From Beroe forskalii (Eukaryota; Ctenophora; Nuda; Beroida; Beroidae), in NCBI GenBank assembly GCA_011033025.1, contig WFMF01000267.1, forward strand, positions 62,001-126,000: 64,000 nt of DNA, in the 5' to 3' direction. Positions 24,520-36,484 of this stretch are shown piece by piece; position 1 is the stretch's first letter, and each line of letters begins with the position of its first letter. A program made the translations under genes and the position numbers. The notes beneath the pieces are model-generated. The model did not search any database. It had not been told where the DNA came from and saw only the letters and a list, made by a program, of their open reading frames with translations.

Positions 24520-25025
24520 GGTTGCATATGCAACCACCAAGTTCAATCGCCCATAAAATTTGCAAATTTTGAGATAGGAAAATGGTTCATATTGTGTTTT
24601 GTAGGAAATTGTTTAAATTTTCATTTGAGATAGAAATTTCCAGGCTACAGTTTGATATGAAGCTGGTATAACCTGCCAAAGTTGGGTTAAAAATTTGAAA
24701 AATGACCAACTCTAGGGCTCTTCACCTCAAAACTTGAAATTTGCCCCAAATGATTTGAAAATTTTTGTTCCTGATTCAGAATTGGCAGCTCTACAGCATG
24801 AAAGTAATTTCAAGTTAAAATGGAGATTAATGTGAACATGAGAATGTTTGAAACTATGCTGGTTGCATATGCAACCGCTAGGTGGGGCCTAGTGGTTGCA
24901 TATGAAACCGGTTGCATATGCAACCACCAGGCTACAATATCTGGCCTAGTGGTTGCATATGCAACCACTGAATTGTGAAATTTTCATAAATGGTTGCATA
25001 TGAGCATATGCAACCACTAGGCCCA
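24520..25025. repeat. Cluster of GGTTGCATATGCAACC palindromes
   Basis: Six near-perfect or decayed copies at about 24523, 24861, 24894, 24910, 24950 and 24989. The full form is about 26 bases, CTAGTGGTTGCATATGCAACC + ACTAG. Two are imperfect: one has GAAACC, and one has an extra GAGCATAT. Confidence 0.85.
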
Positions 25026-26044
25026 CATTATTTGTTATTTAAGCTATGCAGTCACTATTTTGAAATCAACTCAAAATTTGAGTAGAGTTTTAGTGGTGCA
25101 TCAAGTTTAAAAACATTATTTTTGAGTAAAATGCCGCTAAATTTTGCACCTGGAACTTGTCATAATCAAATAATTTCATCTGATATAAGTCATTTCATTC
25201 TAATATACGTTGGCCATTGCTGCATGAAAACATCAATCTATTGGCCTAACGATTTTATAAGAATAAGCAATGATTTTTGTACCAGAAGCTTAGATTATAT
25301 TTATAGTTTAGACTCAAGAAAAGATAACTTAACACAATTCCTCAAAATGAGCAATTGTAACCTTTGGTAATAATCAATATGATTTTGGATGAAATTGATG
25401 GTTCTCAATTCTTCATTTACAATCAGCAAAACAAAAATCCTTGCTGGCCAGTTTATCATTCCTTTGACTATGCAATATTCATTCAAGGTTCTGTCCATAT
25501 ACCAAAATGATTAAGAATATTCAGAGCCATTTGAGGCCCAGTGTAGCTTGTCCAGAAACTGAACTATTATAATATCTTGCAGCCAACTGCCTTATTTGTC
25601 TCCAAAGATGCCAAAATTGTGTTACTAATAATAAATAATATTACTAACAATAATATCTATCCATCTAAGCATCAATCTCAGAATGCTCCAAGTAACTCCA
25701 AACATTGATTATATTTTGACTCGAATCATTGGTTTGTGGACTTCTTGAAAACCTACATTATGAAGATATAAGTAGGTATAATGATCAATGGGTGTAGTTG
25801 CGTTCCCTAAATCTTTGAAATTTTGAAACGATATTAGCCAGTACTATTTTTATAGTAGCTTGTGTCTTTCATTTCCTTATCCTAATTCATATTTTGAACT
25901 GCCTCAAGAGTCTAGAAACCCTCTAAGGAACGAATAAGTTTCTCTGGTTTGATAAGTTCAAGAATAGAAGAATTCCGTTGAGGGCAGCAATTTCACACAT
26001 CACGAACTAATTTTCCTAATTCATATTATAATGTTCAGTTATAC

Positions 26045-27135
26045 TAGTAAATTACTGCGGGAGATTGCCGGGAGTACTCCGAGAGTCCTCCGGGAGTATT
26101 ACGGGAGTCCTTTGGGAGTACTCCAGGAGTCCTACGGGATTCTCACGGGAGTCCCACGGTAGTCCTATGGGAGTCCCCTGGGATTCCTCTGGGAATTCCT
26201 AACTGAGTTCTACGGGAGTCCCCCGGGAGTCCTGCAAGAGTCCCTCGGGAGTATTCCAGGAGTCCCACAAGAGTCCTACGGGAGTCCTGTGAGAGTCCTA
26301 CGGGAGTCCTAAGTGAGAGTCCTACGGAGTTCCAAAAGAGTCCTATGAGAGCCCCACGGGAGTCCTGCCAGAGTCCCACGGGAGTCCAATGGGAGTCCTA
26401 AGGGAGTCCCACGGGAGTGCTCTGGGAGTCCTCCGGGAGTCCTACAGCAACAGGAGTCCTATAGGAGGCCCAAGGGAGTCCCCCGGGAGTCCTGCAAGAG
26501 TCCCACGGGAGTCTCGAGGGAGTGCCACGGGAGTCTCGAGGGAGTGCCAAGGGAGTCTCGAGGGTGTTCCACGGAGTCTCGAGGGAGTCCAACGGGAGGC
26601 TCGAGGGAGTCCAACGGGAGTCTCGAGGGAGTCCCACGGGAGTCTCGAGGGAGTCCCACGGGAGTCTCGAGGGAGTCCCACGGGAGTCTCGAGGGAGTCG
26701 AGAGAGAGAGTCCGACGGGAGTCTCGTGGGAGTCCCACAGGAGTCTCGAGGGAGTCCCACGGAGTCTCGAGGGAGTCCCATGGGAGTCGAGTCCCCTAGG
26801 AGTACTCCGGAGTCCGGGAGTCCCACAAGATTCCAACGGGAATCTTACGGGAGTCCTATGAGAGTCCCATGGGAGTCCTACAGCTATGGAAGTCTCCCAG
26901 AGTCCTCCGAGAGTCCCACGGGACTACGGGAGTCTCGAGGAGCCCACGGAGTCTGAGGGAGTCCTGAGGGAGTTCTACGGAGTCCCGAGTCTTACCAGTG
27001 GACTCCCCTGAAGGACTCCCTGTGGGACTCCCTAAAGACCTGTAGACCCTGGGGACTCCCGGAGGACTCAAGAGGACTCCCGGCAGCCCCCGTAACACTC
27101 CCTTGGGACTCTGGCAGGGCTCTCAGGGGAATCCC
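26045..27135. repeat. GGGAGTCC minisatellite with strand switch
   Basis: About 80 copies of a 12-15 base unit GGGAGTCC(T/C)(A/C)(C)G, with a more homogeneous 15-base GGGAGTCTCGAGGGAGTCC phase around 26500-26780. From about 27000 the motif appears as GGACTCCC, i.e. the array is inverted. Several apparently long open frames are by-products of the periodicity. Confidence 0.9.
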
Positions 27136-27430
27136 GCAGTAATTCTTTGAATAGTTGAATGACTGATATAAAATCTATGCAAGGTCTTTCAGAGTTATTG
27201 CAAATTCTACTTTCAATGCATGGAATTGAAGAGGTTGATATTAATACAATCATTGATTGCTGTTTCCAATTTCAAGTTTGTACACTGAACAGTTACCATT
27301 TGTTATAACTCAGTCTTCTATTGATAAGCTCATACTAAATTATGCAAATATTTATGTTCCACATTGATTGGTAAAAATAAGATAATATTGTCATGATATG
27401 AAATATGGATAATTTGCCTAAAGCTTCACT

Positions 27431-27565
27431 TGGTTGCATATGCAACCACCAGGCCACTGTACAAATACAGGCATAATATCCAGTTCAGCCTAGTGGTTGC
27501 ATATGCAACCATGCACCATTTGACTGGCAACGATTTCCCCCTAGTGGTTGCATATGCAACCAGAG
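27431..27565. repeat. Second cluster of GGTTGCATATGCAACC palindromes
   Basis: Three perfect 16-bp copies at 27431, 27495 and 27547, about 60 bases apart, on the far side of the GGGAGTCC array. Confidence 0.85.
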
Positions 27566-27739
27566 GATTTCGGCCCCATGGGGGTCCAAAACCTCAAATT
27601 TTGATAGTAGAAGTGCGACCATCTAGACACAAAATCCAAAATTTCATCAAAATCGGACCAGGTTCTGACCTACCGGGCATTAAGGGGTTAATAGGCTATA
27701 TGGGAAATTGGTTTGAGCCTATTTTGGTGCTGTGATGAC

Positions 27740-28130
27740 GTCATCAAAATCGCGTAAAACCACTAAAATAGCGTATTTTGCGATAAAATGCTATTTTGCA
27801 CTACTTTGAACATCTCTAACTCAGAGAGTTTTCATCGGATAATGTTTTAAGTCAACATTTTGCTTTTAGACCTCGAGATTTAGCTATAAAAATAGTTTCA
27901 AGGTGATCGGTCGAAAATGTCGTCATGTGAAGCCTCTAAAATTGAGATGCAAAATGGTTGAAATTGCGTTTATGACGAAAAATTTACTGTAGTCCTATTC
28001 TGTGATACGATAGTGAACTGATAATGGTTTCTCCATGTCTCGCAGTGACTAGGGATGGAAATATACGATGGAATAGTGAAGCACAATGTGAGTTCACGCG
28101 GACGTTTTGTAGAAATTAGGATTTTGAAGA
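27740..28130. repeat. Dispersed repeat also present in the right inverted arm
   Basis: The reverse complement of 27780-28130 resembles 49690-49970: CAGAATAGGACTACAGTA, then a GACCGATCA..TGAAAC box, then a TAAATCTCG box. The left arm keeps only the last part (34640-34690). Confidence 0.65.
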
Positions 28131-28565
28131 AATTGATATTTCACACGGGATTTTCGACGATTACGTTGAAATGAGTTTAAATACGACTACTGCACGTGAA
28201 ATTAGATCTGAAGGTTATATTTCAGCACGAGTACATACGGCCGTTTTGTAGAAATTAGGGGATTCGAAGAAATTGATATTTACACGGGATTTTCGACTTG
28301 GTGACGTTGAAATGAGTTCAAATACGACTGATGCACGTGAAATTAGATCTGTTTGTTATATTTCAGCACGTGAGTTCATATGGATGATTTGTAGAAATTA
28401 AGAAATATATCAATTCTAGTAAATTCAAGTTAGAATAACGTAGTTTTGGACTTCGTCAGGGTGAGTTACGTGGGTTAGACTTGCGTACGGGCTTATAACG
28501 TGGGTTCGGACTACGTGAGGGCAAGTTACGTGGGTCCAAACTGCCTTTGGGCAAGTGTAACATGG
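28078..28565. repeat. 131-bp tandem repeat and a 36-bp repeat
   Basis: Positions 28078-28400 hold about 2.4 copies of a 131-base unit (TTTTGTAGAAATTAGG ... GCACGTGAAATTAGATCTG). Positions 28440-28565 hold about four degenerate copies of a 36-base unit with AGTTACGTGGGTTC-type cores. Confidence 0.8.
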
Positions 28566-28607
28566 GTTCAAAAATATCATCTGTATCATCATTAAACAGT
28601 TGATTTG

Positions 28608-28707
28608 TTGGTCTAGTAACCCCCGCGGGTTTGGATGTGACAACGGAACCTGAAAAGAGACAAAATGGGCTGATCACATCCAAACCAGCGGGGGGTTACT
28701 AGACCAA
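28608..28707. repeat. 100-bp foldback (MITE-like)
   Basis: Inverted arms of about 32 bases: TTGGTCTAGTAACCCCCGC...GGATGTGA at the left and the complement at the right, with two mismatches and a spacer of about 35 bases. Confidence 0.8.
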
Positions 28708-28785
28708 CCGTCCAACGGTTTTGGTGGTTTAATATATAAGATTAATAATAATATATATCATGATAATTGGGAGCAAATAATTGGG

Positions 28786-28815
28786 AGGCTTCAGCACAAA
28801 TGTAATTATGACTAT
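28786..28815 (+). repeat. 30-bp direct repeat, right copy
   Basis: Identical to 22694-22723. Just before it, 28752-28777 also matches 24040-24065 (ATCATGATAATTGGGAGCAAA core). Confidence 0.85.
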
Positions 28816-28819
28816 AACA

Positions 28820-30185
28820 CTATCAGTTTCAAATCTCAGGTAACTTGAGCTCCTCATTTTGCTTATGCTCGAAGTAGCAGCCAGAATCCAAACGTGGTGG
28901 AATCAATGGCTGTTCTGTTCCTCCTTTCGTATAATAGAATAATGCAGTTTTGAGCCATCCGGAATTACGTATATCGTTTTTACTTTATCATTATTATTTT
29001 TAAGCTCTATGCGGCCACCCGGGTCCGTTCCTGACTGCCACTTCTTCTTTTTCAGTTTTCATTCTTCATTCTCTCATTAATGCATTCCTTTCCCCCATTA
29101 CTGCAGATGCTATTGAGTTTCATTAGCTAAGCACCTGCTTTCATAAGTTACAGAAAGGGTTGCTCTCTGGTTTGATATTTAATAACATAAACGTTCTCAG
29201 GCAGTTTTAATGACAGGTTTTGTTGCTACACTTCGGCGGTCGTAACATAATCTGATTTTAATTTCAACTAAATATTTAGATAATATGGCGGCATATTAGA
29301 CAGATGGCCATCTTTTTGTTCTAAAGTTCGGAGACTAAATGACCTTTTTACCGTTCAGTATGTGTGCTTTTGCGTTCTTTACAACGAAATGGATACTTGG
29401 TTGCAACTTGGTTTTGTACTTACATAATATTTCCATTACAGCAGAATATCTTTTACCTACTCTTTTAATCTTTTCTTCTTTTGTTCTGAGACGATGTTAT
29501 GAGATGGTAAGAAGGTAGAAGCTATACAACGACGGTTATATGCCACTTCGTATCTTCGCCATTATATGAGTCGTCAACTCGGTCATCAAATCATAACAAG
29601 GTTGAGGGGAGTAAGACTCAAGACACAAAATAAACATAGTTTACATACTTTCACTTCCAAGTCATGATACCTATATTGAATGAGTCATTAGTTAGAGTTT
29701 GAGGGTAGTGTGGCGGGTGCCAAACAAGCCAAGGGCGGAATATCTGTCATTGTTTAGACAGCAGGTCTCTTTTTGACGTCATACATACAAAAACACCCTC
29801 AGCCATTGTGTGGTGTTTTGTTGCCATTGTCAGTTTTGTTGTTGCACCCGCGTCCCACAGCTTACGCTCAAAGTTATCAGTATACACCGAATTGGAGTAA
29901 AGATATATTTTCCAGTTTGCCTTCTATACCATTTTTTACACAGAGATATGATCGGATCAAATCACAGCACTTTTTACTGTGGTTTTCAGAGTGGAATACA
30001 GATCAATTCATATTTTATAATAATGTGATAAATTTACCAGTTCTTGGCAAAACAGGAAAACATTCTCACAATCTTACGGAAAATTACAAATTGACACATA
30101 TAAAAGCAAACTTCTAATCAGGCAAGGGCTGGATCTTTCATCTTTAGGCGTGAGATAAACAGTGAGTTAGGTAAACCGTAGACAA
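28820..30185. other. Intergenic upstream of gene F, nothing recognised
   Basis: AT-rich. One 114-codon open frame at 29773-30117 has no recognisable domain or splice support and is not called. Confidence 0.35.
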
Positions 30186-30188
30186 GCG

Positions 30189-30981
30189 ATGAATGCGACA
30201 TGGTATCTTCAAGCAGGAATCCTATCTGCTATCCTGGTCATCAGCATCACTACAGGTTTTTAGAACTCGAATCTCGACGATTAAATATTTCTAAGATTTT
30301 GATATATTGGAAACAAACATAAGTTACAGCCGTATGACTGGATTTTTCAACCACTCGAGCTCCAATAAAGCAATAACTTCTAGATAAAGCTGTGTTTTCT
30401 CCCTTTAAAAGCTGTGTTTTCTCCCTTTAAAAGCTGTGTTTTCTCACTTTAAAAGCTGTGTTTTCTCCCTTTAAAAGCTGTGTTTTCTCCCTTTAAAAGC
30501 TGTGTTTTTCTCACTTTAGAAGCACTAACTCCGCCACCCCCCAGACACACTGAAACTGATTATCACCTGCGACGATCACCTCACCCTATACGTTGACGGG
30601 GTACTGCAAGACAATCTACCGTACAAAAACAAGTGGAATAAAGCCGATACCATCGATATTCCCAGAACCTTCTCCTCGTTAGCAGCTAAGTGTGACAACG
30701 CAAACCTGGGTGAGAATGGTCTGCTGGGGTCTCTGGAGAACGCGGAGGGAGAAGTTGTGATGGTGACAGACGCTACTTGGAGGTGCACTTCCACCCTTAT
30801 TGAGGGGTGGCATGTAAAGGATTTTAATCGGTATCTCTCATGGGATGAGGCAACGATCAAAACTAGGAATATAAACAGGAATTATTTTGGAGAAATCGCA
30901 GATGGGGCGAAGTGGATTTGGACTGATAGGCTTTATGAAACAAACCCAATTTACTGCATCTATAAAAGTAAGTATTGGTAG
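30189..30981 (+). CDS. Secreted galactose-binding-like domain protein F (diverged)
   Basis: Two exons, 30189-30255 and 30545-30981 (phase 1, ACAG|GTTTTT and CCCCAG|AC), give 167 residues. The gene structure is the same as A-E. Exon 1 is a signal peptide (YLQAGILSAILVISITT). The domain keeps IITCDDHLTLYVDG, KWNKADTIDI, SLAAKCDNA, NGLLGSLENAEGEVVMVTDA, TWRC and AKWIWT, but sequence elsewhere is unlike A-E. It ends with a single YC rather than CC. WIW is even closer to the rhamnosidase-N/galactose-binding-like consensus than A-E. A strong donor (AAAA|GTAAGT at 30967/30968) lies just before the stop, so an alternative 3' exon is possible. It does not sit in the duplicated blocks, so it is an older paralogue. 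Confidence 0.78.
30388..30527 (+). repeat. 22-bp minisatellite in gene F intron
   Basis: Six copies of AAAGCTGTGTTTTCTCCCTTTA-type units. The array ends just before the acceptor and supplies much of the pyrimidine-rich tract. Confidence 0.9.
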
Positions 30982-30999
30982 GTAACGCATATCTTTATA

Positions 31000-32320
31000 C
31001 ACTGCAATTTCATCGCCATTCAAATCGAAAACTTCACAAAACAGTATGAGGCATCGTCATCATGAAATCAATCCTCTGAATAAACATCGCCCGAATTCAC
31101 ATGCCATGAGTTATGGCGAAAAGCCAACTCGTATAACTATATCCCAGTTATTACAACTTGATAAAAATACTGCAGGTATGCTCAAACTTTTCAACTTCAC
31201 ATCGTGTTAAATTTCAAATTGTCGGGACGAAATAAGATCCTCAAATTGTACGACGTACGCTCTGATTAACTTAGATATATCAAAGAACAGGTTACAGGTG
31301 TTGCTGTAAAAGGAACCAGAGTTTGGCATTACAGTTTTGAGTTTATAAACTGTTGGCGAGAAAGTTGTACTTCTTTCGAGAGAAAAACAGCTTTGAACAA
31401 ACTAGTTGGAGAATGCGTTACAGTACATGGCTTTGCCTCCTAAAAACCATGGGTATAATTAAAAGTATGAATCAAAAAATGAATTGTAATCATTATTATG
31501 AATTCAAATCTTCCTCTAATTTGCGATAATTCCAAGCAGCTATCAAATTAGGGTAGCTTCGATTCTCCGAAGTAGTTACTCATTCCATTGTAAACTGAGG
31601 GGAAACTTAGAATTCATCAGAGAATAATAGCAAAACATGCGACTTGTAAAGAACGCCCCACTCCCACAACCAACATGGACTATATCTTATCATTGGAGAG
31701 CAGTTTGCAGCGTTTCTTCGTCCCTTGTGCAGCTTTGGAAACCTCCCACCCTTAATGTATGTGGTTCAACTTCCAACTTTCAACATAAAATAGGTGAGTA
31801 CTTTATTTATCCTTTTTTACTCAGCGGTGAGAGGTACAAATGGAAACTATCTGTGGTTCTTTCATGGCAAACAATTTCGTCGTTCTAAACTTCTATGATA
31901 TTGATTTGATTGTGAAAAGTAGTGTTACGTAAAATTTAAACTGGGCACCAGATGTTTAGCAACAATTATAATAGTAGTAAGTTATTGAGGGTGCCGTGAA
32001 CGTAGTGAAAGTATCACGTGGTTATTCTAAGGAAACAAATTGTGTTTCAATAGATATAGAGGTTGCTTATTATATATCAATTATTAAATTTAACATGTTA
32101 GTTCTATACTATCATTATGAGTGTTGGAATATCATTTCGTTTGACATATGTGATATAACACACACATTTCGCAGGTATATATGATACATTCAAGTGAGAA
32201 GATGATTTGGAGAAAAGAAAGTAACATGTTATCATGATCTCACACTGCAGTCCTACCGTGTTCTTTGAATCCTTACCTCCTAAATAATCAGCAATGGTTG
32301 TCACTACGACAGGCAGGGCA
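31000..32320. other. Intergenic, nothing recognised
   Basis: No domain or splice-supported exon. It ends with CAGGCAGGGCAATGATACTG at the satellite edge; nearly the same phrase recurs inside the array at 33108. Confidence 0.35.
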
Positions 32321-32322
32321 AT

Positions 32323-33298
32323 GATACTGAAGACTACAGCAGTAGCTACTACTGTCTGATACTGAAGACTACAGCAGTAGCTACTACTGTCTGATACTGA
32401 AGACTACAGCAGTAGCTACTACTGTCTGATACTGAAGACTGCAGCAGTAGCTACTACTGTCTGATACTGAAGACTACAGCAGTAGCTACTACTGTCTGAT
32501 ACTGAAGACTACAGCAGTAGCTACTACTGTCTGATACTGAAGACTACAGCAGTAGCTATTACTGTCTGATACTGAAGACTACAGCAGTAGCTACTACCTA
32601 TACTACTACTGTCTGATACTGAAGACTACAGCAGTAGCTACTACTGTGTGATACTGAAGACTACAGCAGTAGCTACTACTGTCTGATACTGAAGACTACA
32701 GCAGTAGCTACTACCTATACTACTACTGTCTGATACTGAAGACTACAGCAGTAGCTACTACTGTCTGATACTGAAGACTACAGCAGTAGCTATTACTGTC
32801 TGATACTGAAGACTACAGCAGTAGCTTCTACTGTCTGATACTGAAGACTGCAGCAGTAGCTACTACTGTCTGATACTGAAGACTACAGCAGTAGCTATTA
32901 CTGTCTGATACTGAAGACTACAGCAGTAGCTACTACTGTCTGATACTGAAGACTACAGCAGTAGCTATTACTGTCTGATACTGAAGACTACAGCAGTAGC
33001 TACTACTGTCTGATACTGAAGACTACAGCAGTAGCTACTACTGTCTGATACTGAAGACTACAGCAGTAGCTACTACTGTCTGATACTGAAGACTACAGCA
33101 GTAGCTACCACAGGCAGGGCACTGATACTGAAGACTACAGCAGTAGCTACTACTGTCTGATACTGAAGACTACAGCAGTAGCTACTACTGTCTGATACTG
33201 AAGACTACAGCAGTAGCTACTACTGTCTGATACTGAAGACTACAGCAGTAGCTACTACTGTCTGATACTGAAGACTACAGCAGTAGCTACTACTGTCA
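32323..33298 (-). repeat. 35-bp satellite, left array (about 28 copies)
   Basis: The unit on this strand reads ACTGTCTGATACTGAAGACT + ACAGCAGTAGCTACT, 35 bases. A few units carry insertions (ACCTATACT) or single changes. It is the reverse complement of the 51331-57073 array. Confidence 0.97.
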
Positions 33299-35722
33299 TT
33301 AGACCCTCCCTCCTGACACGATCTCCTCGCTGTCTCACCACCTTGCAAGCCATGCTGATGTGACGATGATTACTAGAAGAGCAGCAGTGACATCATCACA
33401 TTCAACCAGCGCTTTAGATGATCTGATACATTTACTTTGCACCACATTGTCCAGAGGCCTTCGAACAGGAAGCATAAACCTCGTTTATTTGCTCATACCA
33501 GATGCGCTTTTCGCTTTGTCCAGAGACGTGCCCGAAATGGATACTTGACAATCAGGAGTTTTGTTGTGCTTATTGCAGCTAGAAAGAAGAAGCTAGATTG
33601 ACTATGAACAAGTAGGCAGGCAATCTAACCGGAACCTTTATATCGAATACCCTCAGATCATTTCACCAGTGAGTTTAATGAGGCACATACAGCTGATGAG
33701 AAGATCACCAACTGCCAAGTGCCACCGTGGTTTCGTGGAGAGTAAACACATTGTATTTCATCGATGCTACCAAGATAGTCGTATACTCTATACTGGCAAA
33801 GTTTAATAAACGCCCGGATCGGGCATGGGTATTTTTCACATGACACCATAATATAAGTAGATCATGATGTGCTTGAAAGTAAAGTAGTAATTAAAGTAAC
33901 GAATTTTTAAGTTTTTTTTAAAGGGAACAATTCTTCTCTTGATATTTCTTTATGATGATGTCAGCGTTACGAAAGTACTTGGTGAAGATTCAGTTTGTTG
34001 ACAAAATCATCGTTTGTATGATCCCAGGGGAATAATTTATTTGTAAATATGAAATTAACTATTTCATTAGATCGAAGTTTCAATTGGTACTGAGTTTTCT
34101 ACGAAGTTGTCTACGTTTAGCATGAAATACCTATTGAAATAGCTTCTATCGTATCTGAAGTATGAACCCGAGGATACGGACCAAAAGTTGGAATGTTGCA
34201 GCTTTACAGTAAGCAGTTACGATAACATTTGGTTTACCAATTCTAAATTCTTTGCCCTCGGTTACTCTTAGTGCGAAAGTTATCATTAGCGCATCTTGAT
34301 TTATTATTTAAAGGGAGTTCACTAGTTTTGAGAATCTAGACGCCGATAGTCAAAGGCGATTTCTTATTTACTTTAAGAATCGAATGCTCGAATACTCAAT
34401 TAGATACTCAAAGAAACCTGAATCTTTGCATACGTTAAAAGTCTAAGTGCCTCCGGCCTCGTCAAATTAAGTGCATAGTTAAACTTATGGAACATGTTTA
34501 TTGACCGAGAAATATAAGACTGACAGTTCAGACAGTTAATACTTAATCAAATCTGCTCAAAATTTATGAGCAACGAAGTCAAAACAGCATGAAACAGAAA
34601 TATAGAGCGCGCAATATTCATCAGCACGTGCACTTTCCAATCTGCGAGCGCGAGATTTAGGTATAAAACGATTTTCAGGATGATCGGCCCAAAAAATTCA
34701 GCAGGCCCGGTGGGCTTCCTATTACATTGCTCACCTGGCGGCGCTACGCGCCGCCTCGTTCGCAAATTCTTACCAAGTTACCAACAGCTTGCCCTAACCA
34801 GCGTCCTATTCTGCGCGGCGCGCCGTCATTCCTCCTCAGGCCACGCGCGCGTAAGCATCTGGTAAGATGAAGCCAAAAGCCAGCAGAATGAAGTAAGTAA
34901 AAAGAGAGGTTGATAGGAACTGCAGTTGCCGAAGTGCGTTGTCTGATGGCGCAAAGGTGAATTTTGATGTCAAAAGAGCATTAGGCATTAGGGAACACTA
35001 ACGCATTGTTTGACTGGTCTTACCGTGAATCATTATTTTTCCTTTATTGTATCTTACTACTTATAATTCTTCCTCATATATAAATTAATAAATACTAGCA
35101 AAACCCGCGACCTCCGGTCGGGTGCTCGATTGGGTTGCGAGTGATGTCAGACCGGACAGACTGGGTCCTGCTAGAAAGCAGTACCTGAGACCTCATATCA
35201 AAAAATTCATAACATACTGTGAATTTGCTGATGAGACAGTGCTTTACAATCCATATAGTCTAGTTAACCAGTGTCAAGGATCTAATTCCACGTCTTCTGA
35301 TACATTACGGAGTGGTGTCAGACCGGACAGACGCCAGACAAACATAATTATACATAGATAAATATATATATGATGAAGAATTATATATAGTAAGATACAT
35401 CTGTCTGTCCGGTCTTCCTTATATATAGCCACACACTTCTCTGACACCACTCAGTACCCAATCAAGCATACCGATGATCGGAATGTTCATACCAGAGTAC
35501 CAGTGACGTTTGACACCACCAGGTATATAGACATCACTTAGAGGAGTAGGCACACCAGATTAAAATATAACCTCATCACTGATAAGAACTACAGTCCTAC
35601 ATTGTACTGTACGAATGGTGAACGGTGGCCGGAGGCCACGGGCCCTGCTAGTACTGAATAAAGCTGCGTAAGAAATGAAAATAAATAAAGATTAATTTTA
35701 GGCCTATGCAAATTACATGCCA
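33299..35722 (+). repeat. Large inverted repeat, left arm
   Basis: Matches the reverse complement of 49264-51330 over nearly its whole length, with scattered substitutions. It is interrupted by the insertion-bearing segment at about 35010-35650, and it lacks about 250 bases present in the right arm (49662-49912). No intact gene is carried. Confidence 0.92.
35095..35651. mobile_element. Small element with CTAGCA ends, nested in left arm
   Basis: The ends read TA|CTAGCAAAACCCGCGACC on the left and GGCCACGGGCCCTGCTAG|TA on the right. They are imperfect inverted ends, each with a CC-GGA-GG hairpin, flanked by TA. An internal TCAGACCGGACAGAC is repeated. The right arm lacks it. It could be a TA-target MITE or a Helitron-like derivative (hairpin plus CTAG followed by T). 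Confidence 0.55.
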
Positions 35723-35729
35723 AGTAATT

Positions 35730-36480
35730 TTCAAGTAATTTTTCAAGTAATTTTCAAATATAATTTGTAACAAATGCATTGTTATTCAAATCATACACAC
35801 TCAGAAGTATGTTAATGGGTGTTGAGTAGGTGATGCGATGATAAGTTGAGCGTGATTCAGATGTTAATTGAGCCTAGGATATCAAGGTGATTAGTGGTTC
35901 ATAGGAAGGCGTGAGCAGTGAGTGACAAAGATGAAGTGCCTGAGTCACTGTGCTGAAACGGAGAAAGGAGCGAAGCAAGGGGGAGAGCAATAGTGAGAAA
36001 GGGAGTTGGGGTGGGGTGGGTTGGGGTAAGGACAAGGGGATAGAACACCTGAAATCAAACAGAGGTCAACGTAGTGTGGCGGTAAGTGAGGCGGGATGGT
36101 GAAGAGGGTGCTGAGAAGCAAGGGGCGAAGAGCAAGCAGAAAGAACTCGAAAGATGAGAAAGAGATAGGAACGATGATGTCCCCCAGCCTACGCATGCCC
36201 CACGCATGGGACACAAGCCCAACGGTACGTAGCCAGGCGAGTGTCGGAGAGGCACCTACTCCCCACACATATGTAGTAGGTGGCTGGATCACTACCAGCG
36301 CAAGTCGGAAACACCCTCTTTTCCACTCAGCCATCTGGGATCCAAACTGAGTGGGACACTTAGACAACACCCATTACCTAGAAGGAGAAAGAAGTGGAAA
36401 GCAGGAAGTGAGTGAAGGGAGGAAGGTTGACAAGGCTCACTGACTAGGTAGTTGATCTTGTTGTCTTCTTGCACTTGAGG
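35730..36480. other. G-rich/low-complexity spacer, probable LINE flank
   Basis: Purine-rich (GGGGTGGGGTGGGTTGGGG near 36010) with open frames on both strands that look compositional. It may include the 3' tail region of the adjoining minus-strand LINE. Confidence 0.35.
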
Positions 36481-36484
36481 GACA

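Noticed and set aside
26143-26956. Overlapping 80-144 codon frames on both strands (RESRGSPTGVS-type proteins)
   Set aside because: They arise from the 12/15-base periodicity of the GGGAGTCC minisatellite; open on both strands, with no start context or splice support.
29773-30117. 114-codon frame upstream of gene F
   Set aside because: No recognisable domain, no homology to the secreted family, and overlapping frames of similar length.
35945-36370. 141-codon minus-strand frame
   Set aside because: Purine-rich composition leaves both strands open; no domain and no splice context beside a dead LINE.
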